NCBI RefSeq assembly: GCF_016482825.1
Contig: NZ_JAEMNV010000002.1
Span: 885,226 to 949,225 of the forward strand
Reading direction: 5' to 3'
Length of the DNA stretch: 64,000 nt
DNA from: Antrihabitans stalagmiti
GTDB lineage: Bacteria; Actinomycetota; Actinomycetes; Mycobacteriales; Mycobacteriaceae
The notes under the pieces are model-generated. The model saw nothing but the letters and a program-made list of their open reading frames with translations. It was not told the origin of the DNA and did not search any database. Both the position numbers and the translations under genes were made by a program. Below are positions 21,539 to 29,965 of the stretch, piece after piece; position 1 is the first letter of the stretch, and each line of letters begins with the position of its first letter.

Positions 21539-22597
21539 CTAAGCCAGCTTGACTGTGGCCGTCGCCCGGCCGAAAATTCGCCTGCCCTCGAACTTGGCAG
21601 TGATAGCGACGACGGCGGTCTTCGACTCCGCGTCGACGGACTTCACCTTGCCCGTGTACTCGATCTCCGCCGCCTTCTGCGGATCCACGTACACCGGACT
21701 TGTGAAACGCACGTTGTACTCACGAACCGCACCGGGATCACCGAGCCACGACGTCACGAATCCCGCGCCGAGGCCCATCGTCAGCATTCCGTGTGCGACG
21801 ACGTTGTCCAGGTCGACGAGCTTGGTGACCGTGTCGCTCCAGTGAATGGGATTGGCGTCACCGGAAACACCGGCGTAGTTGACGAGGTCGCCGCGGGTCA
21901 ACCGAACAGTGCGCGGCGGGAGCTCGTCAGCGACCGACACCGTGTCGAAATCGCGTGCGTGCTTGCTGGCCGGCGCATCTGCAGGCGCTGCAGCAGCGGA
22001 AGCGGGCTCGCCCTTCGCCAACTTCGGCTTCGGGAGATGGGATGGAGCGTCGGAGCCGACGCCGTGCATCATGACGTCCTTGACCGCGTGCTCGAGGTTC
22101 TCGTCGATCGCCTCACCGGCGCGGCCGACAAGCGTCGTGTAGGTGGTCTGCACGAGTTCGTCGTTCTGATCGGTGACGATGTTCTTGGTCACGATGATCC
22201 CTGCACCCTGCGGCGCGCGACGGAACGAATCGAGGTACACCTCACAGGTCAGCTGATCGCCGACCTTGATGGGCTTGTGGAACTCGAGAACCTGGTCGGT
22301 CTGCATGATCTGGCTTGCGTCGTAGCCGGTCACGACCGTGTCGAAGAGTCGCTTCTGCGCCAGAATTCCGACCAGAGAGATGAACGTCAACGGCGCAAGA
22401 AGGCCGTCGTAACCGAACTCCTGAGCGGTGTTCTCGTCCCAGTGCACAGGGTGGTAATCCTGGACGGCGCGGGCGTACTCACGAACCTTCTCGCGCCCTA
22501 CTTCGTAGTAGTCGTCGACGCGGTAGTGGTGCCCGACCATTGCTTCGGTCTGGGCGTAAACGTCTTCGACTGTGTCCGAAACAACATTGTTTGTCAC
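21539..22597 (-). CDS. Fused HadA-HadB type (3R)-hydroxyacyl-ACP dehydratase
   Basis: 352 residues made of two hotdog domains. Residues 1-165 resemble HadA (NVVSDTVEDVYAQTEAMVG... FHKPIKVGDQL). A linker rich in Ala/Pro/Lys (about 185-215) leads to a HadB/MaoC-like half (LTRGDLVNYAGVSGDANPIH ... AHGMLTMGLGAGFV). The hydratase dyad Asp-x4-His is present in the second half (D247, H252) and also in the first (D47, H52). In mycobacteria hadA, hadB and hadC are separate genes here, between rpmG and tRNA-Trp, and dehydrate FAS-II intermediates for mycolic acids. No hadC follows in this window. Confidence 0.9.
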   Translation of the reverse strand: MTNNVVSDTVEDVYAQTEAMVGHHYRVDDYYEVGREKVREYARAVQDYHPVHWDENTAQEFGYDGLLAPLTFISLVGILAQKRLFDTVVTGYDASQIMQTDQVLEFHKPIKVGDQLTCEVYLDSFRRAPQGAGIIVTKNIVTDQNDELVQTTYTTLVGRAGEAIDENLEHAVKDVMMHGVGSDAPSHLPKPKLAKGEPASAAAAPADAPASKHARDFDTVSVADELPPRTVRLTRGDLVNYAGVSGDANPIHWSDTVTKLVDLDNVVAHGMLTMGLGAGFVTSWLGDPGAVREYNVRFTSPVYVDPQKAAEIEYTGKVKSVDAESKTAVVAITAKFEGRRIFGRATATVKLA

Positions 22598-22690
22598 GTG
22601 GGAAATCTACCTATCTACGTTGGACGCCGCGTCGCGCGGGTCCGGCGTGTCGGCATCCCCACGTGCAACCGTCTACCGGAACGAAGGGAG

Positions 22691-22855
22691 TTAGCGAGAC
22701 TCGCGGTGCGCCCTGTGGGTGCCGCAGTTCGGGCAGAACTTCTTCAGTTCCAGACGATCCGGATCGTTACGCCGGTTCTTCTTGGTGATGTAGTTACGGT
22801 GCTTGCATTCCACGCACGCCAAGGTGATCTTGGGCCGAACGTCGGTCGAGGCCAC
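22691..22855 (-). CDS. rpmG: 50S ribosomal protein L33, zinc-binding form
   Basis: 54 residues from GTG 22855 to TAA 22691. It begins [20 protein letters not shown] and ends [14 protein letters not shown], with two CxxC pairs (C14/C17 and C41/C44) that bind zinc, so this is the zinc-containing paralogue type. AAGG lies upstream at a usable distance. It lies between hadAB and tRNA-Met, the mycobacterial rpmG2 position. Confidence 0.95.
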   Translation of the reverse strand: MASTDVRPKITLACVECKHRNYITKKNRRNDPDRLELKKFCPNCGTHRAHRESR

Positions 22856-22933
22856 GGGACGCCTTCTTTCGAGTAAGTCTCTGATCTGGTTCGATCAGGG
22901 CTGATCTGGTTCGATCAGGTTTCGTTCATGTTG

Positions 22934-23006
22934 TAGCGATGGCCGGACTTGAACCGGCGACACAACGATTATGAGTCGTTTGCTCTACCGACTGAGCTAC
23001 ACCGCC
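22934..23006 (-). tRNA. tRNA-Met (CAT), elongator type
   Basis: 73 nt. The acceptor stem GGCGGTG pairs with CATCGCT through two G-U pairs, the anticodon loop is CTCATAA and the T-arm is GGTTCAAGTCC. The normally paired first base pair (here G-U) argues for an elongator rather than an initiator, though that distinction is not certain from sequence. Confidence 0.93.
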
Positions 23007-23052
23007 AGGTATCTGACACTGCACCTAACCGATGCAGCACCGCAATCCAGCG

Positions 23053-23125
23053 AGCCCCCTAACGGAATCGAACCGTTGACCTTTTCCTTACCATGGAAAC
23101 GCTCTACCGACTGAGCTAAGGGGGC
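23053..23125 (-). tRNA. tRNA-Thr (GGT)
   Basis: 73 nt. The acceptor stem GCCCCCT/AGGGGGC is perfect, the anticodon stem TTTCC/GGAAA encloses ATGGTAA (anticodon GGT) and the T-arm holds GGTTCGATTCC. It is 46 nt upstream of tRNA-Met on the same strand, so the two are probably co-transcribed with rpmG and hadAB. Confidence 0.97.
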
Positions 23126-23270
23126 ATGGCAACGCCCACACCAAGAATTATCCAGCAATTCACGGTGCGCTTGAAGCCTTCAAGAGGTTACACAGTGTGG
23201 CGGCCCCACGCCAAACCGTTAGGTCAGGGGTGGTGCGACGCACACAACTGCAGCCTGGATTCGCTCCAAC

Positions 23271-23317
23271 GAAAATGCCCCGCGAACCTGCGCAGCGGCA
23301 GATCACGGGGCATTTTC
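23271..23317. terminator. Terminator after tRNA-Tyr
   Basis: Perfect 12-bp arms GAAAATGCCCCG (23271-23282) and CGGGGCATTTTC (23306-23317). The minus-strand transcript of tRNA-Tyr reaches it 8 nt after the tRNA end and then meets TTTTC. Because both arms carry A/T runs it could act in either direction. Confidence 0.82.
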
Positions 23318-23324
23318 TTCGGTG

Positions 23325-23407
23325 TGGCAGATGTAGGATTCGAACCTACGTAGGCATAAGCCGACGGATTTACAGTCCGCTCCCATTGGCCGCTCGGGCA
23401 ATCTGCC
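23325..23407 (-). tRNA. tRNA-Tyr (GTA)
   Basis: 83 nt, with the long variable arm of class II tRNAs. The acceptor stem GGCAGAT/ATCTGCC is perfect, the anticodon loop is CTGTAAA (GTA) and the T-arm is GTAGGTTCGAATCCTAC. It is divergent from yajQ, with its own terminator downstream. Confidence 0.97.
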
Positions 23408-23561
23408 ATTCGCGTTCAGCGTTCTCGAACCCAGGTTCGAAGTATTGCTTCCTCGCGCAGAGCAGAATACAACGAACCCGCACCCGAACACCAAACCGGG
23501 TGGCCAGCGCCGTGCGCGCAACGATAACGTCGGTACCAAACAACTCATCGAGGAGCACTTA

Positions 23562-24053
23562 GTGGCCGATTCATCCTTCGACGTCGTCAGCAAAGTCGAT
23601 CGTCAAGAGGTCGACAACGCATTGCACCAGGCAGCCAAAGAGCTGACGACGCGCTACGACTTCCGAGGCACCGGCGCAGGCATCGACTGGTCCGGCGAAG
23701 AGGCAATCGTCCTCACCGCCGAAGCCGAAGAGCGCGTCAAGGCCGCACTCGACGTCTTCAAGGAGAAGCTGATCCGCCGCGACATCTCGCTCAAAGCGTT
23801 CGACGCGGGCGAGCCGGTCCAGTCCGGCAAGATCTACAAGATCACCGGCACCCTCGTCCAGGGCATCACCACCGAGAACGCGAAGAAGATCACCAAGAAG
23901 ATCCGCGACGAAGGCCCCAAGGGCGTGAAAGCCCAGATCCAAGGCGAAGAGCTCCGCGTCAGCAGCAAGAAGCGCGACGACCTGCAAGCCGTGCAAGCAC
24001 TGCTACGCAACGAAGACTTCGGCATCGCCCTGCAGTTTGTGAACTATCGGTAG
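23562..24053 (+). CDS. yajQ: YajQ-family nucleotide-binding protein
   Basis: 163 residues from GTG 23562, with GAGGAG at a good distance; the upstream extension of the frame lacks conservation. It starts [20 protein letters not shown] (first residue read as Met) and contains the family pattern [23 protein letters not shown] and [20 protein letters not shown]. YajQ proteins bind nucleotides, and in some bacteria cyclic di-GMP, and can act as transcriptional co-factors. In mycobacteria the same family lies next to the htpX-menaquinone region, as here. Confidence 0.95.
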   Translation: MADSSFDVVSKVDRQEVDNALHQAAKELTTRYDFRGTGAGIDWSGEEAIVLTAEAEERVKAALDVFKEKLIRRDISLKAFDAGEPVQSGKIYKITGTLVQGITTENAKKITKKIRDEGPKGVKAQIQGEELRVSSKKRDDLQAVQALLRNEDFGIALQFVNYR

Positions 24054-24066
24054 CAGTGTTGATGGC

Positions 24067-24595
24067 CCTCGCCTGCGCTCGGGCGGGGGTTGCCGGGCCT
24101 ATAGCCGCAGCCTTCCCTCGTCGGCTCGCGCTTCGCGCATCGCTCCTCGGTCCAGGCTGCGCCGGCCCCGCAACCATTCACGTGGGGTCGGGGCGCCCCT
24201 CACGCTGCTGTACGGCGTCGGTGCCACCCCCACTCCACACAAACCCGGAGCCAATGCGACATCCGTGCCGCCCAGCGGGACCAGTGCCACATTCGCTCCA
24301 CCAAACCCGCAACCACACGGCCCCAGGGCGCCCCTCACTCCACCCAGCAGCGTCAGCGCCACCCCCACTCCACACAAACCCGGAGCCAATGCGACATTCG
24401 CACCGCCACGCGGGACCAGTGCCACATTCGCTCCATCCGATCGCGCGGCCACACGCCGTTCGGTGCGCCGGCGTCGTCTGGACCGAGGAGCGATGCGCGA
24501 AGCGCGAGCCGACGAGGGAAGACGACGTCTAGGGGCGCGCCGAACCCGACCGAGCGCAGGCGAGGTCCAGTGTCACAGCGAGGTCCAGGGTCACA
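24067..24595. repeat. Inverted-repeat-bounded island with tandem repeats between yajQ and htpX
   Basis: This 550-bp gap is nearly all repeat. A 40-bp perfect inverted repeat (24114-24153 versus 24480-24519) and a further 16-bp perfect outer pair (24067-24082 versus 24550-24565) enclose two direct copies of a 110-bp unit (24191-24300 and 24326-24435) spaced 135 bp apart. The right flank carries two adjacent 18-bp copies (24560-24577, 24578-24595). No transposase or convincing promoter is seen. A minus-strand frame (24099-24452) stays open through both units with a 45-residue repeat (GANVALVP...), but no ribosome-binding site supports it. It is probably a non-coding repetitive element. Confidence 0.85.
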
Positions 24596-24602
24596 GCCAC
24601 CC

Positions 24603-25469
24603 CTACTCCCCCCGCGCCATCGCTTCCAGCCTGGCTATGCGGTCTGCCATCGGGGGGTGGGTGGCGAACATCTTCCCTATCCGTTCGCCGCCGCGGAATG
24701 GGTTGGCGATCATCATGTGCGACTGTGCCGCCAGTCGCGGCTCCGGCGGCAGTGGTGCCGCGCTGACGCCCAGTTCCAGTTTCCGCAGCGCAGATGCGAG
24801 CGCGAGGGGATCACCTGTCAGCTCGGCGCCGGATTGGTCTGCCTGGTACTCACGTGACCTGGAGACCGCGAGTTTGACGACCGTTGCGGCGATCGGGCCC
24901 AGCAGCGAGACGAGTAACACACCGAGCATGTTCGGTCCGCCGCCGTTGCCGCGGCCGCCGAACATCGAGGCGAAGATTGCGAGGTTGGCGAGGCCGGAGA
25001 TCACCGCCGCCATCGCCCCCGCTACGGACGAGATGAGAATGTCGCGGTTGTAGACATGGGACAGTTCGTGGCCGAGCACCGCGCGTAGTTCGCGTTCGTC
25101 GAGGATCTGCAGAATTCCGCTGGTGCAGCACACGGCCGCGTGCCGTGGACTGCGGCCGGTTGCGAAGGCGTTGGGCGCATTCGTTGGGCTGATGTAGAGC
25201 CGCGGCATCGGCTGGTGAGCCGTCGTCGCCAGTTCGCGCACGATCCGGTAGATCACCGGCGCCTCGACCTCGGTGATGGGTTGGGCATGCATCGCCCGCA
25301 GCGCAAGTTTGTCGCTGGCAAAGTACGCGTATCCGTTCATCGCGACAGCGAGAACGATCGCGATGATCAGAATTGTGCTGTTTCGGAACATCGCGCCCGC
25401 AAACACGATCAACGCGGACATGCCGACCAGCAGCCCGAACGTCTTCAAGCCGTTTGCGTAGCCGTGCAC
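24603..25469 (-). CDS. htpX: Membrane zinc metalloprotease HtpX
   Basis: 288 residues. Two N-terminal membrane helices ([19 protein letters not shown] and [20 protein letters not shown]) precede the protease domain with HELSH (zinc ligands and catalytic Glu), two more hydrophobic segments, and the third ligand in [13 protein letters not shown]. The C-terminus ends [20 protein letters not shown], typical of HtpX. It degrades misfolded membrane proteins under stress. Position next to the polyprenyl synthase gene matches mycobacterial gene order. Confidence 0.96.
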   Translation of the reverse strand: MHGYANGLKTFGLLVGMSALIVFAGAMFRNSTILIIAIVLAVAMNGYAYFASDKLALRAMHAQPITEVEAPVIYRIVRELATTAHQPMPRLYISPTNAPNAFATGRSPRHAAVCCTSGILQILDERELRAVLGHELSHVYNRDILISSVAGAMAAVISGLANLAIFASMFGGRGNGGGPNMLGVLLVSLLGPIAATVVKLAVSRSREYQADQSGAELTGDPLALASALRKLELGVSAAPLPPEPRLAAQSHMMIANPFRGGERIGKMFATHPPMADRIARLEAMARGE

Positions 25470-25560
25470 ACGTGCCCCATTTCTTCGTCACCGTCATACA
25501 GCCAACGAAGCCGCCGGGTGACACAGTTCCCGGCGCGTAGGAGACGTTACTCGCGGCGGC

Positions 25561-26613
25561 TCAGCCGACGCGCTCGATCGTGTAATCCACGAGTCGCTTG
25601 AGCGCCTCGTTCCCGATTCCCTGCGGCAGTTGCGCAAGCTCGGCGCGTGCGAGGTCGGCATAGCCGGCCAGCTTCTCCTTGGCCAGTTGCATGCCCTGAG
25701 AGCCGCGGAGCAGGGTGAGTGCTTCGGCGACGTCGTCGTCGGAATCGACAGGTCCGGACAGCAGCTGCCGAAGCCGGTCGCCCGCGGGGCCCTCTTCGCG
25801 CAGCGCGAACAGCACCGGCAATGTGTGGACGCCTTCGCGCAGATCGGTGCCGGGCGTCTTGCCAGACTGCTCGGAGACGGATGCGATGTCGATGATGTCG
25901 TCGGAAATCTGGAATGCGGTTCCGACGGCATCGCCGAGTCGTTCGAGACGGGCGACGTGATCTGCCGTCGCACCGGAGAAGGTGCCACCGAATCTGCCGG
26001 ACGCCGCGATCAGCGAACCGGTCTTCTCCCACACGACCCGCAGATAGTGCTCGACCGGATCCTGCATCTCTTTGACGCCGATGGTTTCGCGCATCTGGCC
26101 GGTGACCAGTTCCGCGAAGGTTTCGGCGATGATGCGGACCGCTTCGGGTCCGAGTGTGGACACCAGTCGCGAAGCGTGGGCGAACAGGTAGTCGCCCGCG
26201 AGGATCGCGACATTGTTGCCCCAGCGAGCGTTCGCGCTCGGCGCTCCCCGTCGCATCGTCGCTTCGTCCATGACGTCGTCGTGATACAGGGTTGCGAGGT
26301 GGACCAACTCGACGACCGTCGCGGCCGTAATGATCCCTGGGTCGTACGGCTTGGGTCCGAGTTGGGCGGTCAGGATCGTGAAGAGTGGCCGGAACCTCTT
26401 GCCGCCTGCCTTGGCGAGGTGCAGCGCTGCCTCGGTCAGGAAATCCTCACCGTCGGACAGTTCGCTGACGAGCAGCTTCTCGACCCTCTCGAGGCCATCG
26501 CGGACCTTCGCGGCCAGCGTGGGGTCGATCAGATCGACCCCTGCGACGACCGTGCTCTCTTCGCTCACTATCCCGGTGCTCGTTCCTTCTGTCGGTGACG
26601 CATCGAGGTTCAC
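25561..26613 (-). CDS. grcC: Polyprenyl diphosphate synthase (GrcC type)
   Basis: About 350 residues. The first Asp-rich motif is LYHDDVMDEATMRRG and the second is FQISDDIIDIA; GGKRFRPLFTILTAQLG is the IPP-binding start. This is a trans-type long-chain prenyl synthase. Beside menJ and menG it most likely makes the menaquinone side chain (octa- or nonaprenyl class). The start is uncertain: GTG 26613 is used because conserved sequence begins shortly after; a later GTG at VSEESTVVAG is possible. It is divergent from menJ with a 141-bp shared promoter region. Confidence 0.92.
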   Translation of the reverse strand: MNLDASPTEGTSTGIVSEESTVVAGVDLIDPTLAAKVRDGLERVEKLLVSELSDGEDFLTEAALHLAKAGGKRFRPLFTILTAQLGPKPYDPGIITAATVVELVHLATLYHDDVMDEATMRRGAPSANARWGNNVAILAGDYLFAHASRLVSTLGPEAVRIIAETFAELVTGQMRETIGVKEMQDPVEHYLRVVWEKTGSLIAASGRFGGTFSGATADHVARLERLGDAVGTAFQISDDIIDIASVSEQSGKTPGTDLREGVHTLPVLFALREEGPAGDRLRQLLSGPVDSDDDVAEALTLLRGSQGMQLAKEKLAGYADLARAELAQLPQGIGNEALKRLVDYTIERVG

Positions 26614-26754
26614 GGTATTGAACCTAGCGGTTGGCGCTGACGTCGGTCCGCTCGATGCCTGCTGAGCACCCCTCACGGCGGCTGAAAACGCGTCCACCCG
26701 CTCGGGCTGTCAAGATGGAACCATGACGTCGTATGTAGCCAAGTGGAGCCTGTA

Positions 26755-28002
26755 GTGGATTCGGAGCAGCAGGAGTTTCCGATCGGTACCGACGTTCTCG
26801 TCGTCGGCGCAGGACCTGCCGGTTCGGCCGCTGCTGCGTGGGCTGCGGTTGCAGGCCGTGACGTCGTTCTTGCTGATGCGGCCACCTTTCCGCGCGACAA
26901 GACGTGCGGTGACGGACTGACGCCGCGTGCGATTGCGGAGCTCGATCATCTCGGCCTCGGTGAGTGGGTTCGCGAGCGTGCGACCAACCGTGGGCTGCGT
27001 TTGGCGGGGTTCGGCCGTGAGGTCGAACTCGAATGGCCTGGCGGATCACTGCCCACCATCGGAAGTGCCGTTCCCAGAACCGAACTCGACGACAAGCTCC
27101 GCCGAACGGCCGTGGAATCCGGTGCGAGAATGGTGGAGGGCGCCAAAGCGGTCGACGTCGAACGCGACGGCGATTCGGTGCGTGCAGTGACATTCACCAC
27201 GGCATCGGGTACCCGGACCATTACGTGCCGTTCGCTGATCGTCGCCGACGGTGTTCGCTCGCCGCTAGGTAAGAAACTCGGCCGCACCTGGCACCGCGAG
27301 ACCGCGTACGGCGTCGCGGCTCGCGCCTACGTCACCTCAGGGCGCAGTGACGATCAGTGGATCACGTCACACCTCGAGTTACGCGACGGCGACGGGGCCC
27401 TGCAACCCGGTTACGGCTGGGTTTTCCCGCTCGCGACCGGCGAGGTGAACATCGGGGTCGGATCGCTGGCGACCGTCAAGCGGCCCGCGAACGTCGCACT
27501 CAAACCGCTCCTCGAGTTGTATGTCGAGAAGCGTCGCGAGGAGTGGCAATTCGAGGGACCGATTCGCGCGGTGTCCTCTGCACTGCTGCCGATGGGTGGG
27601 TCCGTATCCGGCGTCGCAGGCAAGAACTGGGCGCTCATCGGTGATGCGGCGGGATGTGTCAATCCACTCAACGGCGAGGGCATCGACTACGGGCTCGAAG
27701 GTGGCAGGCTGATCGTCGACCTACTCGACGAACCCGACCTCACCGACATCTGGCCGGAGCTGCTGCGGCAGCGCTACGGCAAGGCCTTTTCGATCGCGCG
27801 GCGACTCGCCGGTCTGGCGACGGTTCCCGGCGCGGTCCGCGCTGGCGGACCCCCAGTCTTGCGTTCGAAAGCGCTGATGCGCATCGCAATTCGCGTGATG
27901 GGCAATCTGGTGACGGACGAGGACGTCGACGCGACCGCGCGCGCGTGGCGAGCTTCGGGTCGCGCATCACTTCGAATCGATCGCCGCCCACCGTTCAGCT
28001 GA
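26755..28002 (+). CDS. menJ: Menaquinone reductase MenJ-like (geranylgeranyl reductase family flavoprotein)
   Basis: 415 residues. FAD-binding GAGPAGSAAAAWAA at residue ~18, the conserved DKTCGDGLTPRAI near 50, and the second FAD motif ALIGDAAGCVNPLNGEGIDY near 300 define the family. In mycobacteria MenJ saturates one isoprene unit of menaquinone, and its gene lies between grcC1 and menG as here. GTG 26755 follows TGGAG by 6 nt and is preferred over GTG 26743. The stop overlaps the AraC-type regulator start (TGATG), so the two are coupled. Confidence 0.92.
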   Translation: MDSEQQEFPIGTDVLVVGAGPAGSAAAAWAAVAGRDVVLADAATFPRDKTCGDGLTPRAIAELDHLGLGEWVRERATNRGLRLAGFGREVELEWPGGSLPTIGSAVPRTELDDKLRRTAVESGARMVEGAKAVDVERDGDSVRAVTFTTASGTRTITCRSLIVADGVRSPLGKKLGRTWHRETAYGVAARAYVTSGRSDDQWITSHLELRDGDGALQPGYGWVFPLATGEVNIGVGSLATVKRPANVALKPLLELYVEKRREEWQFEGPIRAVSSALLPMGGSVSGVAGKNWALIGDAAGCVNPLNGEGIDYGLEGGRLIVDLLDEPDLTDIWPELLRQRYGKAFSIARRLAGLATVPGAVRAGGPPVLRSKALMRIAIRVMGNLVTDEDVDATARAWRASGRASLRIDRRPPFS

Positions 28003-28478
28003 TGACGGCACAACCCGTCGCACACGACCTGCTGGTGCACTTGCGACGCGCACGCGATCTCGCCGACAGGCGCTACAGCGAGCAACTCGATCTCGACGAA
28101 CTCGCCCGTGCCGCGGGCGTGTCGAAATACCACTTTCTGCGGTGCTTCGCGGCGACCTACGGCAAGACTCCGGCGCTGTATCTGGCCGAACGCAGAATCG
28201 AGCGGGCCCAGGACTTGCTGCGCGCGACGAACTTGACGGTCACCGAGGTGTGCGACCTCGTCGGGTACAGCAGTCTCGGATCGTTCAGCAGCAAGTTCCG
28301 TGCGCTCGTCGGGGTGTCGCCGTCTGCCTATCAAGCGAAGTTTGCAGGAGCAGGTGTCCCCCACATCCCGGGCTGTTTCGTGTTCATGCACGGCCTCAGC
28401 GACAGGGCAGGCGGTCCACCGACCGCGCGGACCAAGACAGCAATTCCGGAGAAGCCTGCGGAGGAGTCTTCGGAATAA
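28002..28478 (+). CDS. AraC-family regulator, DNA-binding domain only
   Basis: 158 residues from ATG 28002 inside the menJ stop. Two HTH motifs are present: LDELARAAGVSKYHFLRCFA and VTEVCDLVGYSSLGSFSSKF, followed by VGVSPSAYQ. There is no N-terminal sensor domain; the C-terminal ~50 residues are Pro/Ala-rich (GGPPTARTKTAIPEKPAEES). The VOC-domain gene starts 9 nt later, and DoxX and YciI genes follow, so it probably controls that set. Confidence 0.9.
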   Translation: MTAQPVAHDLLVHLRRARDLADRRYSEQLDLDELARAAGVSKYHFLRCFAATYGKTPALYLAERRIERAQDLLRATNLTVTEVCDLVGYSSLGSFSSKFRALVGVSPSAYQAKFAGAGVPHIPGCFVFMHGLSDRAGGPPTARTKTAIPEKPAEESSE

Positions 28479-28487
28479 GTTGTTCCC

Positions 28488-28934
28488 ATGATTACCAACG
28501 TCTCTCTCGTCACCGTCTATGTCACCGACCAGGACGAGTCCAAGAAGTTCTATACAGACAAGCTCGGCTTCGTCGAAACCGCCGATGTATCGATGGGTGA
28601 AGGGTTCCGGTGGGTGACGGTCGCCCATCCGGACCATCCGGAACTCGAAGTGACACTGATGATTCCGGGGCCGCCGCTCGACGACGGGATGGCAGATACG
28701 ATCCGCCGCGCGCTCGCGAACGGCTCGGCGGGTGGCCTCGGGCTCAGCACGAAGGACTGCCGTAAAACCTGTGAGGAACTCGCGGCCAAGGGCGTCGAGT
28801 TGGTCGCCGAGCCTGCGGAGCGGCCCTACGGCGTCGAGGCGATCATCCGCGACAACTCGGGCAACTGGCTTGTGCTCGTCGAGCGCAAGTACGTCCCTGG
28901 CGACCACACCTACACCGCGGCCGAATTCGCCTGA
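28488..28934 (+). CDS. VOC-superfamily (glyoxalase/bleomycin-resistance fold) protein
   Basis: 148 residues with two beta-alpha-beta-beta-beta modules: ITNVSLVTVYVTDQDESKKF ... GFVETADVSMGEGFRWVTVA and the C-terminal AIIRDNSGNWLVLVERKY. The spacing resembles glyoxalase-like proteins of the AraC/VOC/DoxX type operons rather than canonical GlxI; metal ligands cannot be assigned securely. It is second gene of a likely AraC-VOC-DoxX-YciI group. Enzymatic substrate unknown. Confidence 0.88.
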   Translation: MITNVSLVTVYVTDQDESKKFYTDKLGFVETADVSMGEGFRWVTVAHPDHPELEVTLMIPGPPLDDGMADTIRRALANGSAGGLGLSTKDCRKTCEELAAKGVELVAEPAERPYGVEAIIRDNSGNWLVLVERKYVPGDHTYTAAEFA

Positions 28935-29078
28935 CCGTACGGGCGAAGGCGCGGCAAAATCAGTTCCGAAAGTTTTTCGCGATCCCTGTCGATATCGCGT
29001 CGAGTCGATCGACGTGTTGGTGAGGCCAGGCGAAAGCCGGAGCCAAACCACCGATACGTTCACTCGAAGGAGATCGAC

Positions 29079-29519
29079 ATGACCGCCACCATCGCAACCG
29101 CCATCCCCGCTTCCGCCGCCGCACACACGGTGTCGCCGAAGGCTCGCCTCGCAGGCCGCATCGTCAGCGGCGTCGTGGTCGCGCTTCTGCTGCTGGACTC
29201 GCTGTCCAAGCTCGCCCAGGTCCAGGAAGTCGTGGACGCCAGTGTCGCGCTCGGCATCCCGACCGGTCAGGTTCCGGTGATCGGTGCCATCCTGCTCGCC
29301 TGCATCGCGCTCTACGTCGTGCCGCGCACCTCGATCCTCGGTGCGGTCTTTCTGACGAGCTACTTCGGTGGCGCGGTGATGCTGAACAACATGATGAACG
29401 AGAAGCCGCTGTTCAGCACCGTGCTCTCCGCCGCCTACGTGGGAGTGTTCGTCTGGCTGGGACTGTGGCTGCGTGACGGCCGGGTGCGCGCCATCGTTGC
29501 CTCGATCATCGGACGCTGA
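29079..29519 (+). CDS. DoxX-like membrane protein
   Basis: 146 residues with four predicted membrane helices: IVSGVVVALLLLDSLSKLAQ, VPVIGAILLACIALYVVP, SILGAVFLTSYFGGAVMLNN and STVLSAAYVGVFVWLGLWL. GAAGGAG precedes ATG by 7 nt. DoxX-like proteins are often linked with redox or thiol stress, but this branch lacks an assigned reaction. A hairpin terminator follows, so the YciI gene beyond it may be only partly co-transcribed. Confidence 0.88.
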   Translation: MTATIATAIPASAAAHTVSPKARLAGRIVSGVVVALLLLDSLSKLAQVQEVVDASVALGIPTGQVPVIGAILLACIALYVVPRTSILGAVFLTSYFGGAVMLNNMMNEKPLFSTVLSAAYVGVFVWLGLWLRDGRVRAIVASIIGR

Positions 29520-29540
29520 GTACCCCCTACACCCCAGAAG

Positions 29541-29570
29541 GCCCGATCTGCCTTCCGCAGATCGGGCTTT
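29541..29570 (+). terminator. Terminator between DoxX and YciI genes
   Basis: Perfect 11-bp arms GCCCGATCTGC (29541-29551) and GCAGATCGGGC (29557-29567) with a 5-nt loop and TTT following on the plus strand. It lies 21 nt past the DoxX stop. Confidence 0.8.
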
Positions 29571-29600
29571 CGCCGACACTTCACCTCGAGGAGAAATGCG

Positions 29601-29963
29601 ATGCGATACCTCACCTGGATACGTAGTGCACGCGAGCAAGGCGAACCGCCGCAGGCGCTGCAGGACGCGATGAACGCAGCTATCGAGGAGCAGATGAAGG
29701 CTGGTGTCATCCTCGAGGCCGGCGGGTTGGGCACCATTCGCGACGGAGGCGCGAAGCTGACGCTGACGAACGGCAAAATCACGGACGGACCGTATGCGGA
29801 GACCAAAGAACTCGTCGGCGGTTATGCGATCCAGAACCTGAGTTCGCACGAGGAGGCTCTCGACAACGCCCGCTGGCTACTCGACCTGCACAAGGAGTAC
29901 TGGCCCGAGTGGGAGGGCGACGTCGAGGTCAGGCAGATGTACGTCGACGGCGAAAGCTCTTAG
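29601..29963 (+). CDS. YciI-related (YCII/DGPF domain) protein
   Basis: 120 residues. The signature TDGPYAETKELVGGYAI is characteristic of PF03795 dimeric alpha-beta proteins found beside ECF sigma factors and in small stress operons. CGAGGAG lies ahead of ATG 29601. It is the last gene of the AraC-VOC-DoxX set, 81 nt past DoxX and after a terminator, and is convergent with menG with a 2-nt gap. Function unknown. Confidence 0.88.
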   Translation: MRYLTWIRSAREQGEPPQALQDAMNAAIEEQMKAGVILEAGGLGTIRDGGAKLTLTNGKITDGPYAETKELVGGYAIQNLSSHEEALDNARWLLDLHKEYWPEWEGDVEVRQMYVDGESS

Positions 29964-29965
29964 CC

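Noticed and set aside
24099..24452. 117-residue minus-strand frame with GANVALVP repeats as a protein gene
   Set aside because: It lies wholly inside the repeat island, lacks a ribosome-binding site and starts inside the inverted arm; kept as a feature of the repeat, not as a gene.
27774..29849. 691-residue minus-strand frame across menJ, AraC, VOC and DoxX genes
   Set aside because: It crosses four well-supported genes on the other strand and shows no conserved domain.
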